Assembly: GCA_963802355.1 (NCBI GenBank)
Contig: CAWDIV010000005.1
Span: forward strand, 114,952 to 178,951
Source of the DNA: SG8-41 sp963802355
GTDB taxonomy: Bacteria > Pseudomonadota > Gammaproteobacteria > Burkholderiales > SG8-41
Length of the DNA: 64,000 bases
Direction of reading: 5' to 3'
Shown here: piece after piece, positions 25,468 to 33,078 of the stretch
How positions within the stretch are numbered: the first letter of the stretch is position 1
Layout of the letters: each line of letters starts with the position of its first letter
Program-made: the position numbers and the translations under genes
Notes under the pieces: model-generated
What the model saw: the letters and a program-made list of their open reading frames with translations, nothing else
Databases searched by the model: none
Told to the model about the DNA's origin: nothing

Positions 25468-26112
25468 GTGACGCCGCCGCCAACTCTGCCGACGCTGGAC
25501 GAATTGATCATCGCTTTTGACAAGGGCCTGCGCACGATCTTCGGCCCGGCGCGCTCGGTGCGCGCCATGCCTGGGGAAGAGCTGCCGCAGCACGAGATGT
25601 CTGCGTCGCAGCGCGCCCATGCGGCGGCGCTCATGCGAGTCAATCACACGGGGGAAGTTTGCGCCCAGGCCCTCTATCAAGGACAGGCGCTTACGGCTCG
25701 CGATCGAGATGCCAAAGCAGCGCTCGACAAGGCGGCGCAGGAAGAGACGGAGCATCTGGCATGGACCGAGCAGCGCATCGAGGAGCTCGGCGGCCGGAAG
25801 AGCGTGCTGAATCCTCTATTCTATGCGGGCTCGTTCGCGATGGGCGCGGCGGCAGGCCTGCTCGGGGACCGCTGGAACCTGGGCTTTCTCGCCGAAACCG
25901 AGCGCCAGGTGGTGGCGCACCTGGAAGGACATCTCACGCGTTTGCCGGAGGAGGATCAGAAAAGCCGGGCCGTCGTGAAGGAGATGCAGATCGATGAGGC
26001 GCGGCACGCGACCAGCGCGCTTCAGCACGGCGGCGCGGAGCTGCCGGCGCCGGCAAAGGCCACGATGCGGGTGGCCTCGAAGGTGATGACGGAAACGTCG
26101 TACTGGATCTAA
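25468..26112 (+). CDS. coq7: 2-nonaprenyl-3-methyl-6-methoxy-1,4-benzoquinol hydroxylase (Coq7)
   Basis: Di-iron monooxygenase of ubiquinone synthesis, 214 residues, GTG start with AGGAGGG 4-10 bases upstream. The iron ligands are seen in NHTGEVCAQALYQGQ, the E-E-x-E-H motif EETEHLAW and the C-terminal DEARHA. It is the second ubiquinone hydroxylase of the window, alongside the flavoprotein at 5164, so ring hydroxylation here uses mixed enzyme types. It follows trpC by 68 bp and may or may not share its transcript. Confidence 0.96.
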   Translation: MTPPPTLPTLDELIIAFDKGLRTIFGPARSVRAMPGEELPQHEMSASQRAHAAALMRVNHTGEVCAQALYQGQALTARDRDAKAALDKAAQEETEHLAWTEQRIEELGGRKSVLNPLFYAGSFAMGAAAGLLGDRWNLGFLAETERQVVAHLEGHLTRLPEEDQKSRAVVKEMQIDEARHATSALQHGGAELPAPAKATMRVASKVMTETSYWI

Positions 26113-26388
26113 ATAGAGTTAAATCCGGACGCGCTCCGCCGGTTTGACTCCGCGCGTTCGAACGGACGCCTATAGGGTTCGGGAGCGGCTCCCGCGCCCT
26201 AGGTCGCCGTTCAACGCGCGAGACATTCGATCTTGAATCTAGCTCTTTGAACGCCCCGTCTCTCCTAGAATCCTGGGAGAGACGGTGGAATTCTCCTGTC
26301 TACGGGGGTTTAACGTCTTGGTGAACGGCGGGCAGTGATCACGGGTGATGTTGCCACTGCGCTGGCGGCACGTCCGTTCCACCTAGAG
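26113..26388. repeat. Intergenic zone with two strong palindromes
   Basis: At 26151-26220 two ~33-bp arms (CGCGCGTTCGAACGGACGCC... against CGCGCGTTGAACGGCGACC...) form an imperfect palindrome centred on GGGAGCGGCTCCC. At 26256-26285 a perfect 10-bp stem CCGTCTCTCC/GGAGAGACGG surrounds TAGAATCCTG. The start, GTTAAATCCGGACGCGCT, recurs at about 45176. No gene is visible. It separates coq7 from a convergent hypothetical gene. Confidence 0.6.
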
Positions 26389-26748
26389 TTAGACGCCCGA
26401 CAATAGGAAGCGGCGATCATAGTTCATCTTCTTGAGCATCTTGCGCATGGCCTTCAGCGATTTCCGATCAACCTTGCAGAGGTCAAGTTCATAAGTTCGC
26501 CGCTCGGTTTTGATCCGAACGGTTTCCGTATCGTTATTCCAGTGCACTTCTTCCACAAGGTCGTCTTCATCCAGGCCATATCGTTCAAAAGCAACCTTGA
26601 CGCCCCGCTCCCATTCTTCGAGGAGCGGTTCGAACTCAGGCGCGCGTTGCAGGATGAGGCTCTCAATCTGCGTCGGATCGTCAGGTTCCACCACCGCGAA
26701 CGAGAGCACTAGATCGGTGCCAGTTTCAACCGAGATAAAGCTGACCAT
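26389..26748 (-). CDS. Hypothetical acidic protein (119 aa)
   Basis: ATG at 26748 (MVSFISVETGTDLVLSFAVV); two codons upstream a GTG could also be used. The N-terminal half is acidic (EPDDPTQIESLILQRAPEFE) and the C-terminal part basic (KSLKAMRKMLKKMNYDRRF). No signal peptide or membrane segment is seen. The base composition is lower in GC than the neighbours, which could mean transfer. It stands alone between palindrome-rich gaps. I recognise no family. Confidence 0.6.
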   Translation of the reverse strand: MVSFISVETGTDLVLSFAVVEPDDPTQIESLILQRAPEFEPLLEEWERGVKVAFERYGLDEDDLVEEVHWNNDTETVRIKTERRTYELDLCKVDRKSLKAMRKMLKKMNYDRRFLLSGV

Positions 26749-26938
26749 ATCCACGGTGAAGGGGGTCTAAGATATCGAGACTGTAAGTGAGGCTTTAAAA
26801 GTCGCCAGATGTGCCTTTAATCGGCGTTGATCGGCGGCTAAATGTCTTGGGGTATGACCCTATCCGCGTTTTATCTGCGCTTATCTGCGGCTTAAATTGC
26901 TGTTGTTCTTGTCGGCATTCATCGGCGGCCATCGGCGG

Positions 26939-27361
26939 TTAATTTCCCGCTTCACGAATCTCGTAGTCATGCGTGATCTCCGCCATCTTCGCCAGCATGA
27001 TCGATGCCGAGCAATACTTTTCCGCCGAGAGGTGTATCGCCCGCTCCACCTGCTCGGGCTTCAACGCTTTGCCGGTGACGACGAAGTGGAAGTGGATCCT
27101 GGTGAAGACCTTGGGATCCTCCGCCGCGCGCTCCGCGTCGATTTCCACGACGCAATCGGTGATCGGCGCGCGGCTTCTGCGCAATATGTGCACTACGTCA
27201 TATGCGGTGCAGCCGCCGGTGCCGATCAGCACCGTTTCCATCGGGCGCGGGCCAAGGTTGCGTCCGCCGCCTTCCGGCGCGCCGTCCATCACCAACGCGT
27301 GCCCGCTCTCGGACTCGCCCACGAAGGCGACGTTCTCGATCCACTTGATCCGTGCTTTCAT
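26939..27361 (-). CDS. OsmC-family peroxiredoxin-like protein (YhfA type)
   Basis: A 140-residue OsmC fold. The first conserved cysteine is in GTGGCTAYDVVHIL (about 48-61), the second in KYCSASIMLAKMAEI (about 115-129). The LGPRPMETVLIGTGGC arrangement is closer to the YhfA subgroup than to OsmC/Ohr proper, so the thiol-peroxidase role is likely but its substrate is not known. The CAGCTGTCAG-type repeat (27362-27395) lies just upstream. Confidence 0.9.
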   Translation of the reverse strand: MKARIKWIENVAFVGESESGHALVMDGAPEGGGRNLGPRPMETVLIGTGGCTAYDVVHILRRSRAPITDCVVEIDAERAAEDPKVFTRIHFHFVVTGKALKPEQVERAIHLSAEKYCSASIMLAKMAEITHDYEIREAGN

Positions 27362-27396
27362 ATAAGCTCTCAGCTGTCAGTGTTCAGCTGTCAGCC
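27362..27396. repeat. Short tandem repeat, CAGCTGTCAG type
   Basis: CTCTCAGCTGTCAGTG and TTCAGCTGTCAGCC form two imperfect units, directly in front of the OsmC-family ATG. It is one of several degenerate heptamer-like tracts in the window. Confidence 0.55.
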
Positions 27397-27469
27397 ATAT
27401 CGTTTCCTCTGCGTCCAGTATTTGTCTTCGCTTGTCGCGCGCGGCGCGATTAAATTGCAATCGAGCGCG

Positions 27470-28230
27470 TCAGCGACCGAGTGCAATTCGCAGATGATAC
27501 CAGCCGAGGCCGATCGCTTCGTGGAAGAACCAGCTGCTATTGAACAACGCCTGCCCGGTGGGCATGAAATCGAGCACGGATACGGGTGGGCGCGTGGTGT
27601 ACCCAGTCGGCGCAGGGATTACGCTGAATCCCACGGATTCGAACGCGTAGCGGGCCCGCGGCATGTGCCAGGCGTGGGTGACGAGATAGATGCGCGTGAT
27701 GCCGGCTCCGCTCAACACGCCGGAACTTCCCCGCGCGTTGGCAAGCGTGTTGCTCGATGCGTCTTCGGTCCACTGTGACCGGGAACCTGAAACTCGCCTT
27801 GCAGCACCTGCTTCATGGCTCTTGCCTCGGAACCGGAACCGCCCCGGTGGAAACCGCCGGAAACGAGAATCGGTTTCCTGAGCACACGATGGAGGTGAGC
27901 CCCGTAGCGCAAGCGCACGAGGGTATGGGAATTCACCGTATCGCCGCCGTACTCCGGCGCGGCAATATAGGCGCCGCCCCCCAAGACGACTATCGCCTGT
28001 CCGCTCTTGTCGACGAGGGGGTCCCGCGGTTCCGGCTCCAGCAATTGGAGCAGGTGGCTCGCGACGAAAGGGGTGGAGAGCGCGTAGAGCGCCAGCACGG
28101 AGAAAAAGACGAGACCGCGCGCGAGCTGAGGACGGCGCCTGGTAAGGAACAGCGCAAAGAGCAGTACGACGACCAATATGCCCGGCGGCATGAGCAGTGA
28201 AGCAACCGCGTTGGTGATCAGCCATTCCAT
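27470..28230 (-). pseudogene. YdcF/SanA-like DUF218 membrane protein, frameshifted
   Basis: ATG at 28230; two N-terminal membrane helices (about 5-27 and 36-58) precede the DUF218 domain with IVVLGGGAY and LVSGGF, the hallmark segments of ElyC/SanA/YdcF proteins involved in envelope polymer metabolism. The frame is lost near 27775, where GTTCCCGGTCACAG should carry one more base; the remainder (WTEDASSNTLANARGSS.., YLVTHAWHMPRARYAFE) continues in another frame to 27470. Both halves are well conserved, so this is either a sequence error or a very recent mutation. Confidence 0.85.
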
Positions 28231-28336
28231 TTGCAGGTAGGGAAGAGCAAAAATCGGGGGAGAGCCCGACAGCGCCTGACCGGCTCACCCGATCAACTGG
28301 TCCTCATTATCCGAAAAGCGCACAATGCTTTTCGGA

Positions 28337-28367
28337 TTGACACAGGCGTCTGATTTGCAATAGAATT
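28337..28367 (+). promoter_or_regulatory. Probable sigma-70 promoter of rplM-rpsI
   Basis: TTGACA (-35) is followed after about 18 bases by TAGAAT (-10), in the short gap before rplM. This is inferred from the consensus only. Confidence 0.6.
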
Positions 28368-28392
28368 CGGCCTTTTCGCGAAGACCCGGACT

Positions 28393-28824
28393 ATGAGGAC
28401 TTATTCCGCCAAACCCGGCGACGTCAGGCAAGATTGGTACGTCGTGGACGCCGCTGGGCAGGTGCTCGGCAGGCTTGCGGCCGAACTCGCGCGCCGCCTG
28501 CGTGGCAAGCACAAGCCCGAATTTACGCCGCATATCGACACCGGCGATTATATCGTGGTGGTCAATGCCGATAAGTTGCGCGTGACGGGGAAGAAGGCGC
28601 AGAACAAGATCTATTATCGGCACAGCGGTTACCCCGGCGGCATCTACAGCACGAACTTCGCCAAGCTGCACGCGCGACACCCCGATCGGGTGCTCAAGCT
28701 CGCGGTCAAGGGCATGTTGCCCAAGGGACCGCTCGGCTACGCGATGATCAAGAAGATGAAGATCTACGCTGGCGCGAGTCATCCGCACACAGCGCAGCAG
28801 CCCAAGACACTGGAGATTCGATAG
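28393..28824 (+). CDS. rplM: 50S ribosomal protein L13
   Basis: A 143-residue ribosomal protein with the conserved WYVVDAAGQVLGRLAAELA (about 14-32), HIDTGDYIVVVNADKLRVTG, YYRHSGYPGG and GMLPKGPLGYAMIKK blocks. It assembles early into the 50S subunit. It lies 2 bp before rpsI in the universal L13-S9 operon. The promoter should be in the 28289-28392 gap; TTGACA at about 28337 and a TAGAAT at about 28361 are spaced 17-18 bp, a good sigma-70 candidate. Confidence 0.98.
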   Translation: MRTYSAKPGDVRQDWYVVDAAGQVLGRLAAELARRLRGKHKPEFTPHIDTGDYIVVVNADKLRVTGKKAQNKIYYRHSGYPGGIYSTNFAKLHARHPDRVLKLAVKGMLPKGPLGYAMIKKMKIYAGASHPHTAQQPKTLEIR

Positions 28825-28826
28825 CC

Positions 28827-29231
28827 ATGGCCATGCAACCGCGGCAGCAACAGAACTACGGCACCGGCCGGCGCAAGAGCGCCGTCGCCCGCGTGTATCT
28901 GAGGCCCGGCACGGGCACCATCACAGTCAACGGCAGACCGGTGGACGAATTTTTCTCGCGCGAGACCGGGCGCATGATCGTGCGGCAACCGCTGCAGCTC
29001 ACCAATACACTCGCGAACTTCGACATTCTGGTGAATGTGGACGGCGGTGGCGAGTCGGGTCAGGCGGGCGCGGTGCGCCACGGCATCACCCGCGCGCTGA
29101 TCGAGCACGATGCTGCGCTCAAGCCCGCACTGAAGAAAGCAGGATTGGTCACGCGCGACGCCCGCGAGGTCGAGCGCAAGAAGGTCGGATTACACAAGGC
29201 GCGCAAGCGTCATCAGTTCTCGAAGCGATAG
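28827..29231 (+). CDS. rpsI: 30S ribosomal protein S9
   Basis: A 134-residue protein with NYGTGRRKSAVARVYLRPG near the N-terminus, AGAVRHGITRALIEHD, and the basic C-terminal tail ending KARKRHQFSKR, which reaches the P-site tRNA. The stop codon TAG (29229-29231) overlaps the first bases of repeat T copy 2, so the repeat starts exactly at the end of the gene. Confidence 0.98.
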   Translation: MAMQPRQQQNYGTGRRKSAVARVYLRPGTGTITVNGRPVDEFFSRETGRMIVRQPLQLTNTLANFDILVNVDGGGESGQAGAVRHGITRALIEHDAALKPALKKAGLVTRDAREVERKKVGLHKARKRHQFSKR

Positions 29232-29436
29232 GATTTTGTCGCGCTCGGATCCGACAGAATCCTCGGGCAAAACCGCCCGAACGAAAGCCAGAAAAGACAG
29301 TGAAAGGTTCATTTCGATCCACTCGTATGGCCGATTGCAAACCAAGCGATGCCGTTATCACCAGGTTCCTCCGAGAACCTCAGGCGATTTCGCCGCTAGT
29401 AGCCTGCGGGACGGCCCCGGAGTGGGCAGGCTGCTA
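29230..29436 (+). repeat. Dispersed structured repeat T, copy 2 (after rpsI)
   Basis: The 5' hairpin is AGGATTTTGTCG..CCGACAGAATCCT (29230-29263), followed by GCAAAACCGCCCG. The inner region differs from the other copies. The 3' end is AGCCTGCGGGAC..GGGCAGGCTGCTA. From 29437 to 29611 I see only a GC hairpin (GCCGCC TGCG GGCGGC at about 29465) and the argC start region. Confidence 0.7.
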
Positions 29437-29611
29437 AACTGGGCGGTAAATATCTGCAGTCAGGCCGCCTGCGGGCGGCTTTGCTGTCTCTGGAGCACGG
29501 CAGCACTTGCCGCCACATGGAGCGGGAACATCGATGTACCAGCAGATTCATTCTGAGCCGTCCGTGCCTTCCATGTGCTCCCGTGGCTGAATCTTCAGGG
29601 CAAATCCTGCA

Positions 29612-30655
29612 GTGACATCAACACGTGCCATCAAAATCGGGATCGTCGGCGGCACCGGCTACACCGGGGTCGAGCTGCTGCGCCTGCTCGCTCAGCATCC
29701 GCACTGCGAGCTCGTCTACATCACCTCGCGTCAGGAGGCGGGCACGGGCGTGGCCGAGGTGTTTCCGAACCTCAGGGGCAAGGTAACGCTCAAATTCAGC
29801 GACCCGGCCAAGGCCGGGCTCGACGGCTGCGATCTCGTCTACTTTGCGACACCCAACGGCGTTGCCATGGAGCAGGCGCGCGCGCTGGTTGACGCGGGTG
29901 TACGCATCATCGACATCGCCGCCGACTTCCGCATCAAGGACGTGCCGCTGTGGGAGCGGTGGTACGGCAGGAAGCACGCCTGCCCGGAACTGGTGGGCGA
30001 GGCGGTATACGGACTGCCGGAAGTGAACCGCGGGCGTATCAGAGAGGCGCGTGTGGTTGCCAACCCGGGTTGCTATCCGACTTCGGTGCAGCTCGGCTTC
30101 CTGCCGCTGCTCGAGGCCGGAATCGTCGATATGAATCACCTGATCGCGGATGCCAAGTCCGGTGTTTCCGGCGCCGGCCGCAGGGCGGAGGTGCACACGC
30201 TGCTCGCCGAGGCTTCGGACAACTTCAAGGCCTACGGGGTACCCGGGCATCGGCACCATCCCGAGATCGCGCAGGGGCTCACGCAGGCGGCCGGCCGTGC
30301 GGTGAATCTCATCTTTGTGCCGCATATGACGCCGATGATCCGCGGCATACATGCGACCCTTTACGCGCGCATGACGGTAAAGGCCGACCTGCAGGCGCTT
30401 TACGAGAAGCGCTATGCGCAGGAGCCTTTCGTGGATGTCATGCCGCCCGGCAGCCATCCCGACACGCGCTCGGTGCGCGGCGCAAATACCTGCCGGCTCG
30501 CCGTGCATCAGCCAGACGGCGGCGATACCGTCGTCGTGCTGTCGGTGATCGACAATCTCGTCAAGGGCGCATCGGGCCAGGCGGTGCAGAACATGAACAT
30601 CATGTTCGGTTTTCCTGAAACCACCGGGCTGGAGCAGCTCGCGCTGCTGCCGTAG
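29612..30655 (+). CDS. argC: N-acetyl-gamma-glutamyl-phosphate reductase
   Basis: NADPH-dependent reductase of arginine synthesis, 347 residues, GTG start. The dinucleotide-binding motif GIVGGTGYTGVELLRLL is at about 10-26, the active-site cysteine is in NPGCYPTSVQLG (about 150), and HRHHPEIAQ and a C-terminal RGANTCRLAVHQ segment fit the long-type ArgC. Position after rpsI is usual in betaproteobacteria. Confidence 0.97.
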   Translation: MTSTRAIKIGIVGGTGYTGVELLRLLAQHPHCELVYITSRQEAGTGVAEVFPNLRGKVTLKFSDPAKAGLDGCDLVYFATPNGVAMEQARALVDAGVRIIDIAADFRIKDVPLWERWYGRKHACPELVGEAVYGLPEVNRGRIREARVVANPGCYPTSVQLGFLPLLEAGIVDMNHLIADAKSGVSGAGRRAEVHTLLAEASDNFKAYGVPGHRHHPEIAQGLTQAAGRAVNLIFVPHMTPMIRGIHATLYARMTVKADLQALYEKRYAQEPFVDVMPPGSHPDTRSVRGANTCRLAVHQPDGGDTVVVLSVIDNLVKGASGQAVQNMNIMFGFPETTGLEQLALLP

Positions 30656-30673
30656 ATTCAGCCACAGATACAC

Positions 30674-31429
30674 ATGACGTATCAGATCCTACGCACGCTG
30701 CAGCGCAAGTTCGGCATCTCCGCGCCGCGCATGTCGGTGCACGCGCACGTGCCGTGGTACTGGCGCTGGTTCGTCATCGTGGTGATCGGAGTGCTGGTGG
30801 CGGGGGTGGGATGGGCGACCTATCACTTCGGAATGGAATTCGCAGGATTCCGGCAGGGCGAATCCGAGCGCGCGCTTTCCCGCTTGGACGACGAAGTAAA
30901 GCAGCGCGATGCGCATCTCGCGGACCTGCGCTCGAAGGTCGCCGCAGCCGAGCGGCAGCTGCAGATCGAGCGCGCGACCTACACCGATCTTTCCAGGCAA
31001 TTGAAATCGCTCTCCGACGAGAACGCCGTATTGAGGGAAGACCTCGCGTTCTTCCAGTCGCTGATGCCGGCAGGGAGCAAGGAGGCAGCGGCCGTCAGCA
31101 TCAATCGCTTTCGCGTGCAGCCGGAATCGGTGCCCGGCGAATATCGCTACCGGTTGCTGCTGGTGCAGACCGGGCAACGCGTGAAGGAATTCCACGGCAA
31201 CGTGGAATTCGTGTTGAACGTGGAGCAGAGCGACCGCAAGTTCGTGGTGATGCTGCCGACGGAGGACAACCGAAGCGCCACCGAGTATCAGCTCAACTTC
31301 AGGTTCTTCCAGCGCGTCGAGGGTACCTTCAAAATCGCGCCCGGAGCGGTGGTCAGAAGCATGCAGGTGCGGGTCTTTGAAAACGGCGCCAAGACGCCTA
31401 AACTAACGCAAATGGTGAATCTCTCCTGA
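30674..31429 (+). CDS. DUF6776-type membrane-anchored coiled-coil protein
   Basis: A 251-residue protein: a short cytoplasmic head, one membrane helix at about 31-54 (WFVIVVIGVLVAGVGWATYH), a coiled coil at about 62-120 (ERALSRLDDEVKQRDAHLADL ... SDENAVLREDL), and a C-terminal domain of predicted beta strands (YRYRLLLVQTGQRVKEFHG..VEFVLNVEQ). This layout and the position between argC and a bactofilin match the DUF6776 family. It may anchor or organise the bactofilin scaffold, which is an inference from context. Confidence 0.75.
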   Translation: MTYQILRTLQRKFGISAPRMSVHAHVPWYWRWFVIVVIGVLVAGVGWATYHFGMEFAGFRQGESERALSRLDDEVKQRDAHLADLRSKVAAAERQLQIERATYTDLSRQLKSLSDENAVLREDLAFFQSLMPAGSKEAAAVSINRFRVQPESVPGEYRYRLLLVQTGQRVKEFHGNVEFVLNVEQSDRKFVVMLPTEDNRSATEYQLNFRFFQRVEGTFKIAPGAVVRSMQVRVFENGAKTPKLTQMVNLS

Positions 31430-31431
31430 GG

Positions 31432-31494
31432 GGCTGTTTCAGAATGATGACTGAAACAGCCCGGGGAGCATGAGGGGAGTATCCTCTCATTTGT
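31432..31494 (+). repeat. Double-hairpin repeat U, copy 2
   Basis: Hairpin 1 is GGCTGTTTCAG..CTGAAACAGCC (31432-31461); hairpin 2 is ATGAGGGGA GTA TCCTCTCAT (31470-31490). It begins two bases after the DUF6776 stop and ends just before the bactofilin ribosome-binding site. Copy 1 is at 8275-8343; changes in stem 1 are compensated. Confidence 0.72.
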
Positions 31495-31517
31495 TACGGA
31501 TTCCGAAGGAGGGCCTC

Positions 31518-31928
31518 ATGTTCGGCAGAAAGGGCAGCAGCAAACCGGAGAGCCGCATCGACTGTTTGATCGGCGCCGGCACAACGATAGAAGGCGACAT
31601 CACTTTCACCGGCGGGCTGCGAGTGGACGGGCGCGTGCGCGGAAACGTGGTGGCGAGCGATGGCAAGTCCGGCACGCTCGTGCTGTCGGAGCAGGCGCAG
31701 ATCGAGGGTGAGGTCCGCGTGTCGCATGTCGTCATCAACGGCACTCTCGTCGGCCCGATTCACGCCGCGGAGTACATTGAACTGCAATCGAAGGCCAATG
31801 TCACAGGAGATGTATACTACAAGTCCCTAGAGGTACAGGTCGGTGCGGTGTTGCAGGGCAAGCTGGTCTTTCAGAGCGACATCAAATCCGATAAGGTGGT
31901 GCAGTTCAAGCCCGCGGCCGCTGACTGA
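31518..31928 (+). CDS. Bactofilin (polymer-forming cytoskeletal protein)
   Basis: ATG at 31518 follows GAAGGAGG, so the upstream frame from 31470, inside repeat U, is not used. The 136-residue product is mostly the right-handed beta-helix DUF583 domain: repeated short strands such as TTIEGDITFTGGLRVDGRVRG, QIEGEVRVSHVVINGTLVG and ANVTGDVYYKSLEV. A short N-terminal tail could bind membrane. Bactofilins polymerise without nucleotide into scaffolds for cell-shape or surface structures. Confidence 0.95.
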   Translation: MFGRKGSSKPESRIDCLIGAGTTIEGDITFTGGLRVDGRVRGNVVASDGKSGTLVLSEQAQIEGEVRVSHVVINGTLVGPIHAAEYIELQSKANVTGDVYYKSLEVQVGAVLQGKLVFQSDIKSDKVVQFKPAAAD

Positions 31929-32018
31929 GCCGGGGGAATAGAAGACGAGCGGCGGAGAACGTCTCCCCGCACCCCCGCCGCGCCGAACTGGCGAATTCGT
32001 TGTTTCAGGAGTAGTGAT

Positions 32019-32393
32019 ATGAATGCGGTAACCGAAATGAGTGCAGTGGCCGAAAGGATGCCTGACCCGTTGGTGTTCACGGAAGCGGCGGCGGCTAAGG
32101 TAAAGCAGTTGATCGACGAGGAAGGCAATACCGAGCTCAAGCTGCGGGTGTTCGTGACCGGCGGTGGCTGCTCCGGATTCCAGTACGGCTTTACATTCGA
32201 CGAAGCGACCAACGAGGACGACACTGCGATGCAGCGCGGCGGCGTTACTCTGCTGATCGATCCCATGAGCTTGCAGTACCTGGCGGGCGCGGAGATCGAT
32301 TACCAGGAAAACGCGGAAGGCGCGCAGTTCGTTATCAAGAATCCGAACGCGACATCAACGTGCGGGTGCGGGTCTTCGTTCTCGGCCTCCTAG
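32019..32393 (+). CDS. erpA: Iron-sulfur cluster insertion protein ErpA
   Basis: A-type Fe-S carrier of 124 residues. The three ligand cysteines are in VTGGGCSGFQYGF and, near the C-terminus, STCGCGSSF. The segments LVFTEAAAAKVKQLIDEEGN and VTLLIDPMSLQYLAGAEIDY are typical of ErpA rather than IscA. It delivers clusters to apoproteins such as IspG/H. It is the last gene of the rplM-to-erpA series and is followed by a strong terminator. Confidence 0.96.
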   Translation: MNAVTEMSAVAERMPDPLVFTEAAAAKVKQLIDEEGNTELKLRVFVTGGGCSGFQYGFTFDEATNEDDTAMQRGGVTLLIDPMSLQYLAGAEIDYQENAEGAQFVIKNPNATSTCGCGSSFSAS

Positions 32394-32408
32394 GCCAAAT
32401 CTCTCCTT

Positions 32409-32438
32409 AAAAAAAGGCGGCTATGCCGCTTTTTTTTT
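32409..32438 (+). terminator. Intrinsic terminator after erpA
   Basis: A run of seven As, stem GCGGC TAT GCCGC, then nine Ts; a strong, nearly symmetric terminator 15 bp after the erpA stop. Confidence 0.92.
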
Positions 32439-32454
32439 GGTAGGCTTCGGGTTG

Positions 32455-33078
32455 ATGTCTTCCCGTCCGGTACACGAGGTCACGCTCACGTGCCATCCTG
32501 AAACTCCCGGCGAGGCAGTGCGCAGCATCGCTGCGCGCGTGAGCAGAATGCCGGATGGAATGCTGGCGGTTACGTATATCTTCGAGGGAGATCTCGACCG
32601 GCTGCGCGCGCCGCCGCGGCGGGCGCCCCGCACCGCTGACCGGCTCTGGCAGCACACCTGCTGCGAAATTTTCGTCGCCCGTCACGATCTGCCGGCGTAC
32701 CATGAATTCAATCTCTCCCCTTCCGGAGAGTGGGCGGCGTACGCGTTTCAACGCTATCGCGAAAGCGCGCCGCTCGCAGAGAAGGCAAACGCGGAGGAGC
32801 TCAATCCGCAAATTGCCGTGCGCGATTCCGCGAAGAAACTGGAGCTCGATGCCTTGATACGTCTCGACCGTCTGTCTCCGGAACACCGTGTCGCGAAGCT
32901 GTCGCTGGCGCTGTCCGCGGTCGTCGAGGAGAAGGACGGCTTGCTGTCGTACTGGGCGATCAAGCATCCGCCCGGCAAGCCGGATTTTCATCACGCGGAT
33001 GCATTCGCTCTGGAGCTGGAAGAAATAAACTGCTCGTCGCTGCGCTCCAACAGCCTGCCAGATGAAGTTCGGGATTGA
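32455..33078 (+). CDS. DOMON-like domain protein
   Basis: A 207-residue soluble protein beginning MSSRPVHEVTLTCHPETPG. The pattern (VTYIFEGDLDRLRAP, DRLWQHTCCEIFVARHDLPAYHEFNLSPSGEWAAYAF) is that of DOMON-like proteins, a beta-sandwich family related to sugar- and cytochrome-binding domains. It overlaps the NamZ-like gene by 17 bp, so the two are coupled; the pairing suggests a shared role in cell-wall sugar handling. The substrate is unknown. Confidence 0.8.
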   Translation: MSSRPVHEVTLTCHPETPGEAVRSIAARVSRMPDGMLAVTYIFEGDLDRLRAPPRRAPRTADRLWQHTCCEIFVARHDLPAYHEFNLSPSGEWAAYAFQRYRESAPLAEKANAEELNPQIAVRDSAKKLELDALIRLDRLSPEHRVAKLSLALSAVVEEKDGLLSYWAIKHPPGKPDFHHADAFALELEEINCSSLRSNSLPDEVRD

